In this document: positions 15,938-25,147 of the stretch, piece after piece
How positions within the stretch are numbered: position 1 is the first letter of the stretch
Layout of the letters: each line of letters begins with the position of its first letter
Source of the DNA: Anaerolineales bacterium
GTDB taxonomy: Bacteria > Chloroflexota > Anaerolineae > Anaerolineales > Villigracilaceae
DNA: 64,000 nt
NCBI GenBank assembly: GCA_030583905.1
Contig: CP129481.1
Coordinates: 620,001 to 684,000 of the forward strand
Direction of reading: 5' to 3'
Position numbers and translations under genes: made by a program
Notes under the pieces: model-generated
Databases searched by the model: none
Seen by the model: the letters and a program-made list of their open reading frames with translations, nothing else
Told to the model about the DNA's origin: nothing

Positions 15938-17695
15938 ATGCCTTCTTCACTGGTCACAGGAAACTCCCTGCTCGCAATCGACGTCGGCGCGGCAAACACG
16001 CGTGCGGTGCTGTTCGACGTCATCGAAGGCGAATATCGCTTTGTGGCATCCGGCGTTGCTCCCAGCACAGCCGAAGCCCCATTCAAAGATGTCTCCGAAG
16101 GTGCGCGCGACGCCGTCACGGAATTGCAAAAACTCCTGGGTAGAACCCTGCTTGATGGTTCACGCGACCTGATCATCCCCACCCAGTCAGACGGGTCCGG
16201 AGTGGATGCGCTGGTTGTCACCCTCTCGGCAGGCGCGCCGGTCAAAACCATCGTTGTTGGACTGCTCAAAGAGGTCTCGCTCGAAAGCGCTCGCAAGCTG
16301 ACCGAAACCACATACGCCCGCATCATGGATACCATCGGCTTGAGCGATCACCGTAAAGCCGACCAGCAGATCGACAGTCTCCTGCGCATCCGCCCTGAAC
16401 TGGTAGTGATCGCCGGCGGGACAGATGGCGGCGCCTCGCGCTCCATCCAGAAACTGCTCGAACCCATTGGGCTTGCCAGTTTCCTCCTGCCCGACGAAAA
16501 ACGCCCCGCTGTGTTGTTCGCGGGGAACGGAAAAATGGAGGAAGAGGTCAAGTCGCTTGTTGGTTCGCTGGCATCCTCCTTGCACTTCAGCCCGAACATC
16601 CGCCCCTCGCTCGAAACGGAGGCCATTGACCCCGCCGAGCGTGAGCTGGCACGTATGTTCATCAACATCCGCAAGCGGCAGATCAAGGGCGTTGAACTTC
16701 TCGATCTATGGTCCGGCGGGCATACGCTGCCAACTGCTTATGCAACCGGACGCATGGTGCGTTTCCTCTCGAAGGTGTATGCCTCCAAAAAAGGCATTCT
16801 CAGCGTGGATATCGGCTCATCTGCCGCGGTCATTGCTGCGGGCTTCAAGAGCAAATCCACCCTGAAGGTTCTGCCTCAGTTTGGGCTTGGCGAGAATCTG
16901 GCGGGCTTGCTCAATTACACGACTCTCGAAGAGATTCTGCGCTGGTCTTCGCTCGATATCCCTGCCAGCGTCTTGCTCGATTACCTCCACCAGAAATCGC
17001 TATATCCCGCCGCTATTGCGGCAACGAAGGAAGACCTCGCTCTCTCCCAAGCCGTGGTGAGACAGGCTCTTCACCTTGCGATGCAGTTCGCCCGCCGCGA
17101 CTTCCCGCAGAATACCGCATCCATCAAGCCAACCCTGACCCCGTTGTTTGACCCCATCATCGCAGGAGGCGGCGCACTAAGCGACGCTTCGCGACCCGGT
17201 CAGGGCTTGCTTCTACTCCTTGACTCGGTCCAACCCGTGGGCATCACCACCGTGATCCTGGACCAGAACAACCTGCTGCCCCTGCTTGGAGTGGCGGCAT
17301 CCCAAAACAATATTCTGCCTGTGCAGGTGCTTGAATCTGGAGCCTTCCTCAGCGTCGGGACGGTCATTTCGCCGGTCGTCTCCGCCCGTCAGGGAGCGCC
17401 CATCCTGCGCGCCAAATTGACCTATGAGAACGGAGCCGAAGCCCGCGTGGACTTGAAGTTTGGCAGTCTCGAAACCCTGCCGCTTTCCATCGGTGAAAGC
17501 GCAGAACTGACCATCCAGACCGTCCACGGAGCGGACGTCGGTTTTGGACCCGGCAAGGGTGGCAGCATCTCAGTGAGCGGCGGAGCGTTAGGCGTTGTGT
17601 TCGACGGGCGCGGGCGTCCGCTGGATCTCCCATCTGATCCTGTGCGACGGCGTGAACTCATCAAAAAATGGAACTGGACGTTGGGAGGCGGATAG
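15938..17695 (+). CDS. MutL/GlmL-like actin-fold ATPase
   Basis: A 585-residue protein related to the glutamate mutase accessory protein MutL/GlmL. It carries the ATP-binding phosphate-1 motif twice, LAIDVGAANTRAVLF (from residue 12) and LSVDIGSSAAVIAAG (near residue 290), plus IAGGTDGGAS and a C-terminal beta domain (residues 480-570). These are hallmarks of the actin/Hsp70/sugar-kinase fold. Glutamate mutase subunits are absent nearby, so the enzyme-activase role of the namesake is doubtful here. It lies 4 bases after a membrane protein gene and 3 bases before the next gene. It may power assembly of the membrane complex encoded upstream. Confidence 0.8.
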   Translation: MPSSLVTGNSLLAIDVGAANTRAVLFDVIEGEYRFVASGVAPSTAEAPFKDVSEGARDAVTELQKLLGRTLLDGSRDLIIPTQSDGSGVDALVVTLSAGAPVKTIVVGLLKEVSLESARKLTETTYARIMDTIGLSDHRKADQQIDSLLRIRPELVVIAGGTDGGASRSIQKLLEPIGLASFLLPDEKRPAVLFAGNGKMEEEVKSLVGSLASSLHFSPNIRPSLETEAIDPAERELARMFINIRKRQIKGVELLDLWSGGHTLPTAYATGRMVRFLSKVYASKKGILSVDIGSSAAVIAAGFKSKSTLKVLPQFGLGENLAGLLNYTTLEEILRWSSLDIPASVLLDYLHQKSLYPAAIAATKEDLALSQAVVRQALHLAMQFARRDFPQNTASIKPTLTPLFDPIIAGGGALSDASRPGQGLLLLLDSVQPVGITTVILDQNNLLPLLGVAASQNNILPVQVLESGAFLSVGTVISPVVSARQGAPILRAKLTYENGAEARVDLKFGSLETLPLSIGESAELTIQTVHGADVGFGPGKGGSISVSGGALGVVFDGRGRPLDLPSDPVRRRELIKKWNWTLGGG

Positions 17696-17698
17696 AAG

Positions 17699-18754
17699 AT
17701 GCAGGCACCTGTACATCATGTGATCGGTTTTACATCCATTGTGCGCGAACGGGTTCTGCCTGTTTCCGGCAAAGTGCTTGCCCGCATTCAGCAAAAGGTC
17801 AGCCCGGTGGATGTGATCGCTGAAACCCACTGGGCGCGTGAACATGTCCTGCTGGATGTGGCGCGGCTGCTGGATGTTTCCCCGGAAATGGCGGAACGAT
17901 TGATCCGTTGCAAAGTGGATGACCGCCTCTCGGCAAATACAGAGATCGCTACCGGGAAGGGAATCTTCCCCCGCCATGTCCGCACTCCGCGCGAAGGACG
18001 CGTGGTAGCGGTGGGAGGCGGTCAGGTATTGATGGAGGTTGGCGAAACAAAACTTGAGTTGAAAGCGGGCATACCGGGCACGGTCATCCAACTCATCCCG
18101 AACCGGGGCGTCGTGATCCAAACCGCCGGCGGATTGATACAAGGCGTCTGGGGCAACGGCCGCATTGATTCGGGGATTCTCGTCAATCTGGCGGATACCC
18201 CGGACGCTGTTCTGACATCCGGACGGTTGGATGTCAGTCTGCGCGGTTCCATCATCCTTGGAGGAATGATCACGGATGCGGAAACATTACAGGACGCGGC
18301 AGACCTGCCTGTGCGCGGGCTTATCCTTTCGAGCCTGCCGCCCACACTGATAGCGAAGGCGCGCGAGCTTCGCATTCCGATCATGCTCACGGATGGGTTC
18401 GGCAAACTGCCGATGAACTCCGCTGCACATAAGCTGCTCAGCACAAACGCCAAGCGCGAAGTGACCGTTAACGCCGAGGCGTATGACCGTTACACCGGCG
18501 CGCGTCCGGAAGTCATCATCCCGCTGCCCATTTCATCCGAGCCGTCCGCGCCGAACGCGATCGAGACGTTCGCGCCCGGTTTGCAGGTGCGGATGCGCCG
18601 CCCGCCGGCGATGGGAATGATCGGCTCCATCGCCGCCATCAAGCCCGGGTTGACGGTACTTCCCAGCGGCTTGCGCGCCCCGGCGGCGGATGTCAAACTT
18701 GAGAACGGCGAAACGATCGTTGCCCCGCTCATAAACCTAGAAGTTGTGGGATAA
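17699..18754 (+). CDS. Conserved hypothetical protein following the MutL-like gene
   Basis: A 351-residue soluble protein of unknown function. The middle part has repeated short beta elements with turns (TPREGRVVAVGGGQVLMEVG, AGIPGTVIQLIPNRGVVIQTAG), resembling KOW- or barrel-sandwich-like folds; the later part (residues 180-250) is alpha/beta with GLILSSLPPTLIAKARELRIPIML, and the C-terminus has two more beta modules (VRMRRPPAMGMIGSI and VKLENGETIVAPL). The gene starts 3 bases after the MutL-like gene, so the two act together. No enzymatic motif is apparent. Confidence 0.7.
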   Translation: MQAPVHHVIGFTSIVRERVLPVSGKVLARIQQKVSPVDVIAETHWAREHVLLDVARLLDVSPEMAERLIRCKVDDRLSANTEIATGKGIFPRHVRTPREGRVVAVGGGQVLMEVGETKLELKAGIPGTVIQLIPNRGVVIQTAGGLIQGVWGNGRIDSGILVNLADTPDAVLTSGRLDVSLRGSIILGGMITDAETLQDAADLPVRGLILSSLPPTLIAKARELRIPIMLTDGFGKLPMNSAAHKLLSTNAKREVTVNAEAYDRYTGARPEVIIPLPISSEPSAPNAIETFAPGLQVRMRRPPAMGMIGSIAAIKPGLTVLPSGLRAPAADVKLENGETIVAPLINLEVVG

Positions 18755-18788
18755 TACCAACGTAACCCATTAATCAGGAGAGTGTTCC

Positions 18789-19370
18789 ATGTCCTTTGAA
18801 CCTAATGAATTTGAAACCACTGACGATGCTCCGCTTCCGGAGGAATCGAATAATAACCGCACGTTCCTGATTGCGGTCGGTATTCTGGGCGGGATTATCC
18901 TGATCTCCATTGCCTGTCTGGTGGGCGTGTATTTATTTGGTTCGCAAAACCGCGCGGCGCAGCAGGCGCAGAACAATGCGATCGCCTCGCAGACCGCGCA
19001 AGCCAACGCCGATTTTATCGCCTCGGCGCTGACCGCCACATCTGAAGCCATCATCCAATCCACTCCCACGCTGGAGCCGACCTCCACCTCCGTAGTCAAC
19101 CTCGCCACCGCCACCGAAACCCCGGATCCGTCCGGAGGCGGCGTCAGCCCGGCAGATGCGGCAGGAACACCCGCCGCTGCAACTGCAACCGTCGGCGCGG
19201 CATTGACGCAAGCCGCCATTGCCCAGCTGACCGTCATCCCCACCACTACCGCCCTGCCCAACACCGGCTTTGTGGATGACTACGGCGTGCCCGGTCTGGT
19301 TGTGATGGCGCTCGCTTTCATGATCGTGATCCTGCTGGCACGCAGGCTGCGCGTCGCCCCGACCCGATAA
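18789..19370 (+). CDS. Surface protein with C-terminal LPNTG sorting signal
   Basis: A 193-residue protein. Residues 1-23 are acidic, then an N-terminal hydrophobic helix (FLIAVGILGGIILISIACLV) acts as signal anchor. A Thr/Ala/Pro-rich, probably extended and O-glycosylatable stalk follows. The C-terminus has LPNTG (residues 156-160), a hydrophobic span (PGLVVMALAFMIVILLA) and a basic tail RRLRVAPTR, a complete sortase signal. It is the last gene of the cluster, with its own ribosome site after a 34-base gap. A sortase gene lies at 37160-38068. It may be the cell-surface product the cluster handles. Confidence 0.78.
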   Translation: MSFEPNEFETTDDAPLPEESNNNRTFLIAVGILGGIILISIACLVGVYLFGSQNRAAQQAQNNAIASQTAQANADFIASALTATSEAIIQSTPTLEPTSTSVVNLATATETPDPSGGGVSPADAAGTPAAATATVGAALTQAAIAQLTVIPTTTALPNTGFVDDYGVPGLVVMALAFMIVILLARRLRVAPTR

Positions 19371-19387
19371 TTGGTTCTTGTTCCCCG

Positions 19388-19425
19388 AAAATAAAACTCA
19401 CCCTGCAACGGGTGAGTTTTATTTT
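19388..19425. terminator. Bidirectional terminator between convergent genes
   Basis: A perfect 16-bp stem (19388-19403 with 19410-19425) whose AAAATAAAA/TTTTATTTT base gives a T-tract on both strands. Confidence 0.9.
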
Positions 19426-19445
19426 CGGTTTCGCATCGAAAGAGA

Positions 19446-20894
19446 CTAGACCACGCTCTCCGCTACCGTTTTCCCATAACCGATCAACGCCTTGACCATC
19501 TCCTGCGTGCGTCCTTCGGCGTACACGCGCAGAACCGGCTCCGTCCCGGACGGGCGGATCAACAGCCATGAGTCGTCTGCCATGATATATTTCACACCGT
19601 CGCGCTGACTGATCTCATCCACTTTCTGACCGCCGATCTCGGCAGGTGCTTTTTGGGTGAGAAATTCCGTCATCTCCGCCTTGGCAACCGGGCGGCTGAG
19701 GCGCAGGTCAACGCGCTCATACAAGGCGGGACCCACATCGGCGAGCAATTCATCCACCAGCGTGCCAAGTGACTTGCCCGACTTCGCCAGCATTTCCACC
19801 AGTAGCAAGCCCATGACGGGACCGTCACCTTCGGGAATGTGTCCTTTGAAGGAAATGCCGCCAGACTCTTCGCCGCCTATCAACACATCCTCGCTCAGCA
19901 TATGGTCGGCAATGTGATTGAAGCCAACCGGCGTTTCGTATAATTTCATTCCGTAGCGTTTTGCAAGACGGTCGATCATGCGTGTGGTAGAAACTGTCCG
20001 CACAACAGCGCCATCCAAGCCTCGTTCTTCAACAAGATATTTCAGCGAAAGCGCCATGATCTTGTGCGGATCGACAAAATTCCCGCGCTCATCCATCGCG
20101 CCGATGCGGTCTGCGTCGCCATCGGTGACCACGCCGAAATCTCCCAGCCCGGAGCTGACCGCGCTGGACAACGCCCCCAGATATTTGGCGATCGGCTCAG
20201 GATGCACGCCGCCAAAACCGGGATTCATCTCGCCGCGGATCTCGGCGATCTCACAGCCTGTCCCCTGCAAAAAGGCTTTGATCACACCGCGACCGGAGCC
20301 GTACATGGCATCCGCCACAAAACGCTGCGGATTATCGGCAATGACGTCCGTGTTGATGAGCGTTCGTAAATGTTCAAAATAAGCAGGCAGCGGATTGAAC
20401 TTCTGGATCAAGCCTGCATCGCGCGCCTGTTTGAAATCCATCAGGTTGGGACCGCGCGCCTGCTGCTCATTGTCGTTGATATACACTTCCACGCGGCGGC
20501 ATTGCTCAGGCAGAGCCGAACCGCCGAACGCGCCCTTCAACTTCACGCCGTTGTAACGCGGCGCATTGTGCGAGGCGGTGATCATGATACCTGCAATGGC
20601 ATTATTGTGCTTCACTGCATAGGAAATGGCGGGCGTGGGCGAATCGGACTGTGCCAGCAGAACGGTAAATCCGTTTGCGGCGAGCACACGCGCCACCTCC
20701 CCTGCAAACCGGTCGGAGAGGAAGCGCGTGTCGAATCCGATCACGATCTTCTTGGAATCCACATTTGCAGATTTATCCCAATGATCCGAAGCGACTGCAT
20801 CCGCAATCGCTTGCGAGACCATGCGTAAATTTCCGAACGTAAAACTATCCGAGATTACGGCGCGCCAGCCGTCGGTGCCAAAATGTATGGGCAT
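19446..20894 (-). CDS. Phosphoglucomutase/phosphomannomutase family enzyme
   Basis: A 482-residue alpha-D-phosphohexomutase that shifts phosphate between C1 and C6 of a hexose. Features are the N-terminal IHFGTDGWRAVIS, the phosphoserine loop ITASHNAPRYNGVK (about residue 105), the metal loop TDGDADRIG, the sugar-specificity loop IGGEESGG, and the phosphate-binding RPSGTEPVLRVYAEG. GEESGG is usual for phosphoglucomutase/phosphomannomutase rather than GlmM. With glgC nearby a glucose-1-phosphate role is plausible. RBS AAAGGATAT precedes the ATG. A shared terminator lies downstream. Confidence 0.9.
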   Translation of the reverse strand: MPIHFGTDGWRAVISDSFTFGNLRMVSQAIADAVASDHWDKSANVDSKKIVIGFDTRFLSDRFAGEVARVLAANGFTVLLAQSDSPTPAISYAVKHNNAIAGIMITASHNAPRYNGVKLKGAFGGSALPEQCRRVEVYINDNEQQARGPNLMDFKQARDAGLIQKFNPLPAYFEHLRTLINTDVIADNPQRFVADAMYGSGRGVIKAFLQGTGCEIAEIRGEMNPGFGGVHPEPIAKYLGALSSAVSSGLGDFGVVTDGDADRIGAMDERGNFVDPHKIMALSLKYLVEERGLDGAVVRTVSTTRMIDRLAKRYGMKLYETPVGFNHIADHMLSEDVLIGGEESGGISFKGHIPEGDGPVMGLLLVEMLAKSGKSLGTLVDELLADVGPALYERVDLRLSRPVAKAEMTEFLTQKAPAEIGGQKVDEISQRDGVKYIMADDSWLLIRPSGTEPVLRVYAEGRTQEMVKALIGYGKTVAESVV

Positions 20895-20921
20895 GAAATA
20901 TCCTTTTTTGAGAGATTTGGT

Positions 20922-22223
20922 TTACGGAGTTGGTGTCCCGGTCGGCGTGGCGGACGCGGAGAAATTCGGTTCAGGCGTGGCGTACTGAAGCACCGACTCC
21001 AACAGCCAGCCTTCGATCTGCCGCCCGCTGATGGTCACGTACACTTTCACCCATGTCACCCCATTCACGATCTCGAACTCCGAATAGATTTCCACGATCG
21101 TATCATTGAGCAGGGTCAACAAATACGCCCCGTTGGGGGATTCGCGCAAATTCGCCCCGCCGCCCTCAGCCGCCCGAATCCTGCCATAGGTGGGGGTGGG
21201 CTGGACCGTCATGGTGATGGTCGGGGTTTCGGTGGGAGGCAGCGTGATCTCAAGCGTCAGCGGGACGGGGCTGGGCGTGCCAACCGTCGGTGTGCGGGAT
21301 GGAGTCCGCGAGGGGCTGGGAGTCTCTATGGATGTTTGACCCAGCTCCGAGGTCGGAGAGAGAAGCGCGGATGCCTGATTCGTCGGTGTGGAGGCGTTTG
21401 TCGCCGCTTCATTTCCGGACGGGGAACCTGCTCCCATCAACGAGAACAGGATCCACGCGAAGAGCAGGATCGATGTCCCGCTAAAGATGACACCGCCCAG
21501 TGACGGGCGTAATCGCAGAATGAACAGCGTGATGAGACCCAGCAGGCTTGCAAACACAAAATGCGCAACGAAGACAAGCGCGCCCTGAAGCCAGACTCCG
21601 TCCAGACCGGAGCTGAGCCCGAAACCCGCCGCGCTGACCGGCAGGAAGAACGAGTACGCAATCAGCACGCTCGGCAGGAAGGGCTTGCTCTCCGAACGCG
21701 CAAAGGATGCGACCAGCGTCACTGCGCCAACGGCAAAGACGACCAGCGCAGGCAGCCATAACTGCGAATGGATATAGACATTGTCGCGCGCAATATTGGG
21801 CCAGATCTGCATTGCGAACCCCGCCAGTAATCCGCCTGCAAATACCAGCACAATGCTGATGAGCAATGCCATGATGGTTTCAAAAAGAAAACGGATCGAG
21901 CCGGTGAGGATGGCAAGCAGGAATCCCACCCAGGGAGTCATCAGCGGCGCGACGAGGATGCCGAGCAAGAGCACGGCTTGCGAATTCAGCAGAAACCCCA
22001 GCCCGAGGATCGCGCCGCATACCAACGAGAAGACGAACAACTCGATGGATGGATAGGCGCGGCGAGCCAGCGAGGCGATCAGTGCCGCCTGTCCCTCCGC
22101 ATCCGTTGGGATGGAGGAACGGCGCGTGGCACGTCTGCGCCGGACACGCTGTGCGGCAGTCTCTTCATTGCGCGGAGGCTGTGGCGGTTCGTTTGGAAGG
22201 ATCGGGTCGTCCGATAATGACAT
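20922..22223 (-). CDS. DUF389 membrane protein with C-terminal SH3-like domain
   Basis: A 433-residue protein. After a basic cytosolic N-terminus (RRRRATRRSS), residues 55-260 hold about six helices with the DUF389 pattern GILVAPLMTPWVGFLLAILTG. A Thr/Pro/Ser-rich linker (residues 270-350) leads to an extracellular bacterial SH3-like domain (GGANLRESPNGAYLLTLLNDTIVEIY, VTWVKVYV-SGRQIEGWL) that in other proteins binds cell-wall material. The fusion of DUF389 with SH3 is unusual in my knowledge. A TATAAT box ends 7 bases before the ATG and no ribosome site is seen, so the message is probably leaderless. Confidence 0.82.
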   Translation of the reverse strand: MSLSDDPILPNEPPQPPRNEETAAQRVRRRRATRRSSIPTDAEGQAALIASLARRAYPSIELFVFSLVCGAILGLGFLLNSQAVLLLGILVAPLMTPWVGFLLAILTGSIRFLFETIMALLISIVLVFAGGLLAGFAMQIWPNIARDNVYIHSQLWLPALVVFAVGAVTLVASFARSESKPFLPSVLIAYSFFLPVSAAGFGLSSGLDGVWLQGALVFVAHFVFASLLGLITLFILRLRPSLGGVIFSGTSILLFAWILFSLMGAGSPSGNEAATNASTPTNQASALLSPTSELGQTSIETPSPSRTPSRTPTVGTPSPVPLTLEITLPPTETPTITMTVQPTPTYGRIRAAEGGGANLRESPNGAYLLTLLNDTIVEIYSEFEIVNGVTWVKVYVTISGRQIEGWLLESVLQYATPEPNFSASATPTGTPTP

Positions 22224-22230
22224 GGTTGTA

Positions 22231-22236
22231 ATTATA
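22231..22236 (-). promoter_or_regulatory. -10 box of a leaderless promoter (DUF389 gene)
   Basis: TATAAT on the minus strand, 7 bases before the ATG at 22223; transcription should start at the ATG. Confidence 0.65.
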
Positions 22237-22358
22237 CAGGCGATAAGGGATTAGCGGGTAGGAAAGATGGGATACAGCATGCCGTGCCCCTGTAAAATTC
22301 GTCAGACAAATCCTGAAATTAATACGCATCTCTAACCATGCATGGACCGTCAACCTGC

Positions 22359-22440
22359 TATAATGTCCCTGCCACTACACGACGGCGCAGGATGCCTGAC
22401 ACGTGAAACTCTGCACGTGACACCCCGGAAAGGCAGGTAC
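22359..22440 (+). ncRNA. Candidate structured RNA or leader element
   Basis: An extended -10 box TGCTATAAT (TATAAT 22359-22364) is followed at once by a foldable stretch. CCTGCC (22368-22373) can pair with GGCAGG (22432-22437) to close a domain that contains the perfect hairpin CACGTG (22400-22405), 8-base loop, CACGTG (22414-22419). The 356-base gap holding it has no gene. It lies 140 bases before the AAA/R3H ATPase gene. I match it to no riboswitch class; it could be a leader, a small RNA, or chance. Confidence 0.4.
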
Positions 22441-22579
22441 ACTACAATGGTCATTTCTAAATTTCCCCTCTGTTTTTAATACAAGCCGCGCTTGTTCTTT
22501 TTCGCGTGCCCACATATTTCTTTCCTGTTTTACGATCATTCCCGCCACTTGACCTTTGGCGTTTCTTGAAACTTAACAT

Positions 22580-24184
22580 ATGACACAACACAGAATTACA
22601 GACGACCTCGACGCCCTTTTGGACGTCCTTCCCGCCAACCTTCGTCACGCTGTGGAAAAGGCGAACAACTCCGACAACCTGCTGGAGATTGTCATTGACC
22701 TTGGGCGCCTGCCCGCCGCGCGTTTCGTCGAAGGCGAAATCGTACTCTCCGACAAGGAGATCACCCGCGCCGAGATCGACCACATCACCGAGCGCATCGG
22801 CATGTTCGACGCCGACAACCGCGCCGGCATGGAGCGCACGCTCCACCGCATCTCCGCCATCCGCAACCGGCTGGGCGTCATTGTCGGTTTAACCTGCCGC
22901 GTCGGTCGCGCTGTGTATGGCACGGTCGACATCATTCAAGACATCATCGAATCAGGCAAATCCGTGCTGATCCTCGGTCGCCCGGGTGTCGGCAAGACCA
23001 CGCTCCTGCGCGAGGCGGCGCGCATCCTCGCCGAAAGCAAGCGCGTTGTCATCGTGGATACTTCCAATGAAATTGGCGGCGACGGCGACGTGCCGCATCC
23101 CGCCGTCGGCAGGGCGCGCCGCATGCAAGTCCGCGAGCCGATGCTGCAACACGAAGTGATGATCGAAGCGGTCGAAAATCACAACCCCGAAGTCATCGTC
23201 ATCGACGAAATCGGGCGCGAACTCGAAGCCCTCGCCGCGCGCACCATCGCCGAACGTGGCGTGCAACTGATCGGCACGGCGCACGGTCAAACGCTTGATA
23301 ATCTTTTGCTCAACCCCACGCTCAGCGACCTCGTCGGCGGCATCGAAGCGGTCACATTATCAGATGAAGAAGCCCGCCGCCGCGGCACGCAGAAGACCGT
23401 TTTGGAAAGACGCGCTCCGCCCACCTTCGATGTGCTGATCGAAATCCAACATCGCGAGCGCTTTGCCGTTCACCTCGACATCATGTCCGCGGTGGATTCG
23501 CTCTTGCGCGACGCACCCATCCTGCCGGAGATCCGCACGCGGGATGAATCGGGTGAGATCAAGATCGAGAAACAGAGTCCGCCCAAAGTTAAGGGAGATG
23601 CGACGAAGACTCCGCTTCGGACTCGACGTCAGCCTGCTTCTGTCATCCCCGAAGCGACTCCACGCTCTGAGTCGATCAATCCGCCTGCGATCGGCATTGC
23701 CAATGTCGGCGCGCGCTTGCAGACTCTGCGAGTCTTTGCGTACGGCGTGGCGCGGAACCGACTGATGCAAGCCGCCAAGCGACTCGGCGTGCCTGCGGTG
23801 GTCGTCACTGATGTGAACGAAGCCGATGTGCTGGTGACCCTGCGGACGTATTACCGCAACCGCGAACATACGGTGATCGAAGCCGAAAGCCGTGGGATGC
23901 CGATCTATGTCCTGCGCGCGAATTCGGTCTCGCAGATCGAGCAGTTCCTCGGCGACGTGTACAACCTGACCGAGCCGCAAACCCCGCGCGACAATATGGA
24001 AGATGTGCGCCATGAAACCCAGCAAGCCATTGCCGCCGTGCTGAACGGCGAACGCTGGGTGGACCTGCCGCCCGGACCGTCGCTCGTGCGCCGCATCCAA
24101 CACGAGATGGCGCGCAAAGCGGAGTTGGTGAGTCACTCGTACGGCAAGGAGCCGCGCAGGCATGTGAGGATCTTCCGCGAGTAA
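22580..24184 (+). CDS. AAA ATPase with R3H domain (ycf45/SpoIIIAA-like)
   Basis: A 534-residue protein of the SpoIIIAA/ycf45 type found in Chloroflexi, cyanobacteria and plastids. Residues 105-330 are a secretion-type AAA domain with Walker [16 protein letters not shown], Walker [10 protein letters not shown] and the nucleotide motif [11 protein letters not shown] basic linker follows, and the C-terminus ends in an R3H-like nucleic-acid-binding module with [31 protein letters not shown] residues split across a helix. Its cellular job is unknown. No ribosome site is visible before the ATG. A terminator follows at 24205. Confidence 0.9.
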   Translation: MTQHRITDDLDALLDVLPANLRHAVEKANNSDNLLEIVIDLGRLPAARFVEGEIVLSDKEITRAEIDHITERIGMFDADNRAGMERTLHRISAIRNRLGVIVGLTCRVGRAVYGTVDIIQDIIESGKSVLILGRPGVGKTTLLREAARILAESKRVVIVDTSNEIGGDGDVPHPAVGRARRMQVREPMLQHEVMIEAVENHNPEVIVIDEIGRELEALAARTIAERGVQLIGTAHGQTLDNLLLNPTLSDLVGGIEAVTLSDEEARRRGTQKTVLERRAPPTFDVLIEIQHRERFAVHLDIMSAVDSLLRDAPILPEIRTRDESGEIKIEKQSPPKVKGDATKTPLRTRRQPASVIPEATPRSESINPPAIGIANVGARLQTLRVFAYGVARNRLMQAAKRLGVPAVVVTDVNEADVLVTLRTYYRNREHTVIEAESRGMPIYVLRANSVSQIEQFLGDVYNLTEPQTPRDNMEDVRHETQQAIAAVLNGERWVDLPPGPSLVRRIQHEMARKAELVSHSYGKEPRRHVRIFRE

Positions 24185-24204
24185 GACTTTGGACGATAGA
24201 CCAC

Positions 24205-24252
24205 AGACCGTGGATGAAGCGAAGATCGATCGCTCATCATCCACGGTCTTTT
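24205..24252 (+). terminator. Terminator after the AAA/R3H gene
   Basis: AGACCGTGGATGA (24205-24217) pairs with TCATCCACGGTCT (24237-24249), then TTTT. Confidence 0.85.
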
Positions 24253-24344
24253 GTTACAATCGAATTAATACGCTTGTTTCCCTTTTATCTCGGGAAGGCG
24301 CTGTGCATGGCACGCATAACTCGATTCATTACGGAGAGATTGAC

Positions 24345-25073
24345 ATGGACGACATCCTGGTTTTCGTGAACAGAAATATGATGGTCATTCTTGCAGGCGC
24401 GGCGGGCGGCTTTTTTGGCTTGCTTTTGTCCTACAAGAACCTTGGCAATCTATTTCGCATGATTCGCACATCCACCAGCGAGATCGCTCACATTTCGGCG
24501 GATGAGCAGGTGGAGATCGTTGGTAAAGCCGACAGCCCGACCATCCTGCACAGCCCCATCACAAAAACGCCCTGCGTCCTGTGGCAGGTGGAGGTGATGG
24601 AGAGACGAAGTTCTGGCAGGAGTTCAAGGTGGGTTACGGTATATAGCAACACATCCACCGAACCGTTCGACGTGTACGACAACACCGGTCGGATGCGCAT
24701 CCATCCCAGTCACCGCTTGGAACTTTTGTTACGGGACGACGTGAAAAAATCATCCGGACTATTCTCATCCCTCGATGAGCAGACCCAAGCTGCGTTGAGT
24801 GAGATGGGCGTGAGTTCGAAAGGTCTGCTGAATTTAAACAAGAACATGCGCGTCCACGAACGATATATCGAACAGGGCGATCAGGTGTATGTGCTTGGCA
24901 GGACATCCCTGAACCAGGGCGCGCGGGTGATGGACTGGGAGAATCATCCGCTGATCGTCAGCGACCATAGCGAATTGAGCCTGTTGGGCAGGTTCTTGTG
25001 GCGTGTGATCGCAAATGTCTTGATCTTCATGGTCATTGCCATCTTGGTGTATCTGTATTTTATAGACGGTTAG
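24345..25073 (+). CDS. Bacterial GIDE-domain membrane protein
   Basis: A 242-residue protein with an N-terminal helix (MMVILAGAAGGFFGLLLSY) and a C-terminal helix (VIANVLIFMVIAILVYLYF). Between them is a GIDE-type domain: VEIVGKADSPTILHSPITKTPCVLWQVEVME, the hydrophobic YSNTSTEPFDVYDNTGRMRI and ERYIEQGDQVYVLGR. The same domain occurs in eukaryotic mitochondrial E3 ligases (MUL1/GIDE) without needing the RING part, which is absent here. The start at 24345 has GGAGAG upstream; a longer reading frame would run through the terminator. Function in bacteria is unknown. Confidence 0.8.
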   Translation: MDDILVFVNRNMMVILAGAAGGFFGLLLSYKNLGNLFRMIRTSTSEIAHISADEQVEIVGKADSPTILHSPITKTPCVLWQVEVMERRSSGRSSRWVTVYSNTSTEPFDVYDNTGRMRIHPSHRLELLLRDDVKKSSGLFSSLDEQTQAALSEMGVSSKGLLNLNKNMRVHERYIEQGDQVYVLGRTSLNQGARVMDWENHPLIVSDHSELSLLGRFLWRVIANVLIFMVIAILVYLYFIDG

Positions 25074-25114
25074 TTTGACTCACAATATCCCAAAGATGTT
25101 TGATGCAAACCTCT

Positions 25115-25141
25115 TTGGACGCGCCCATTTCCCTGTATACT
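25115..25141 (+). promoter_or_regulatory. Leaderless promoter of tmk
   Basis: TTGGAC (25115-25120), 15-base spacer, TATACT (25136-25141), then exactly 6 bases to the ATG at 25148. Confidence 0.7.
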
Positions 25142-25147
25142 TGCTCC

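Noticed and set aside
15938..17695. Glutamate mutase activation system
   Set aside because: MutL-like protein only; no mutase subunits or cobalamin genes nearby.
22359..22440. Cobalamin riboswitch upstream of the AAA/R3H gene
   Set aside because: GCCACT and CAGGATGCCTG recall B12-box elements, but the upstream conserved core and order of elements are missing.
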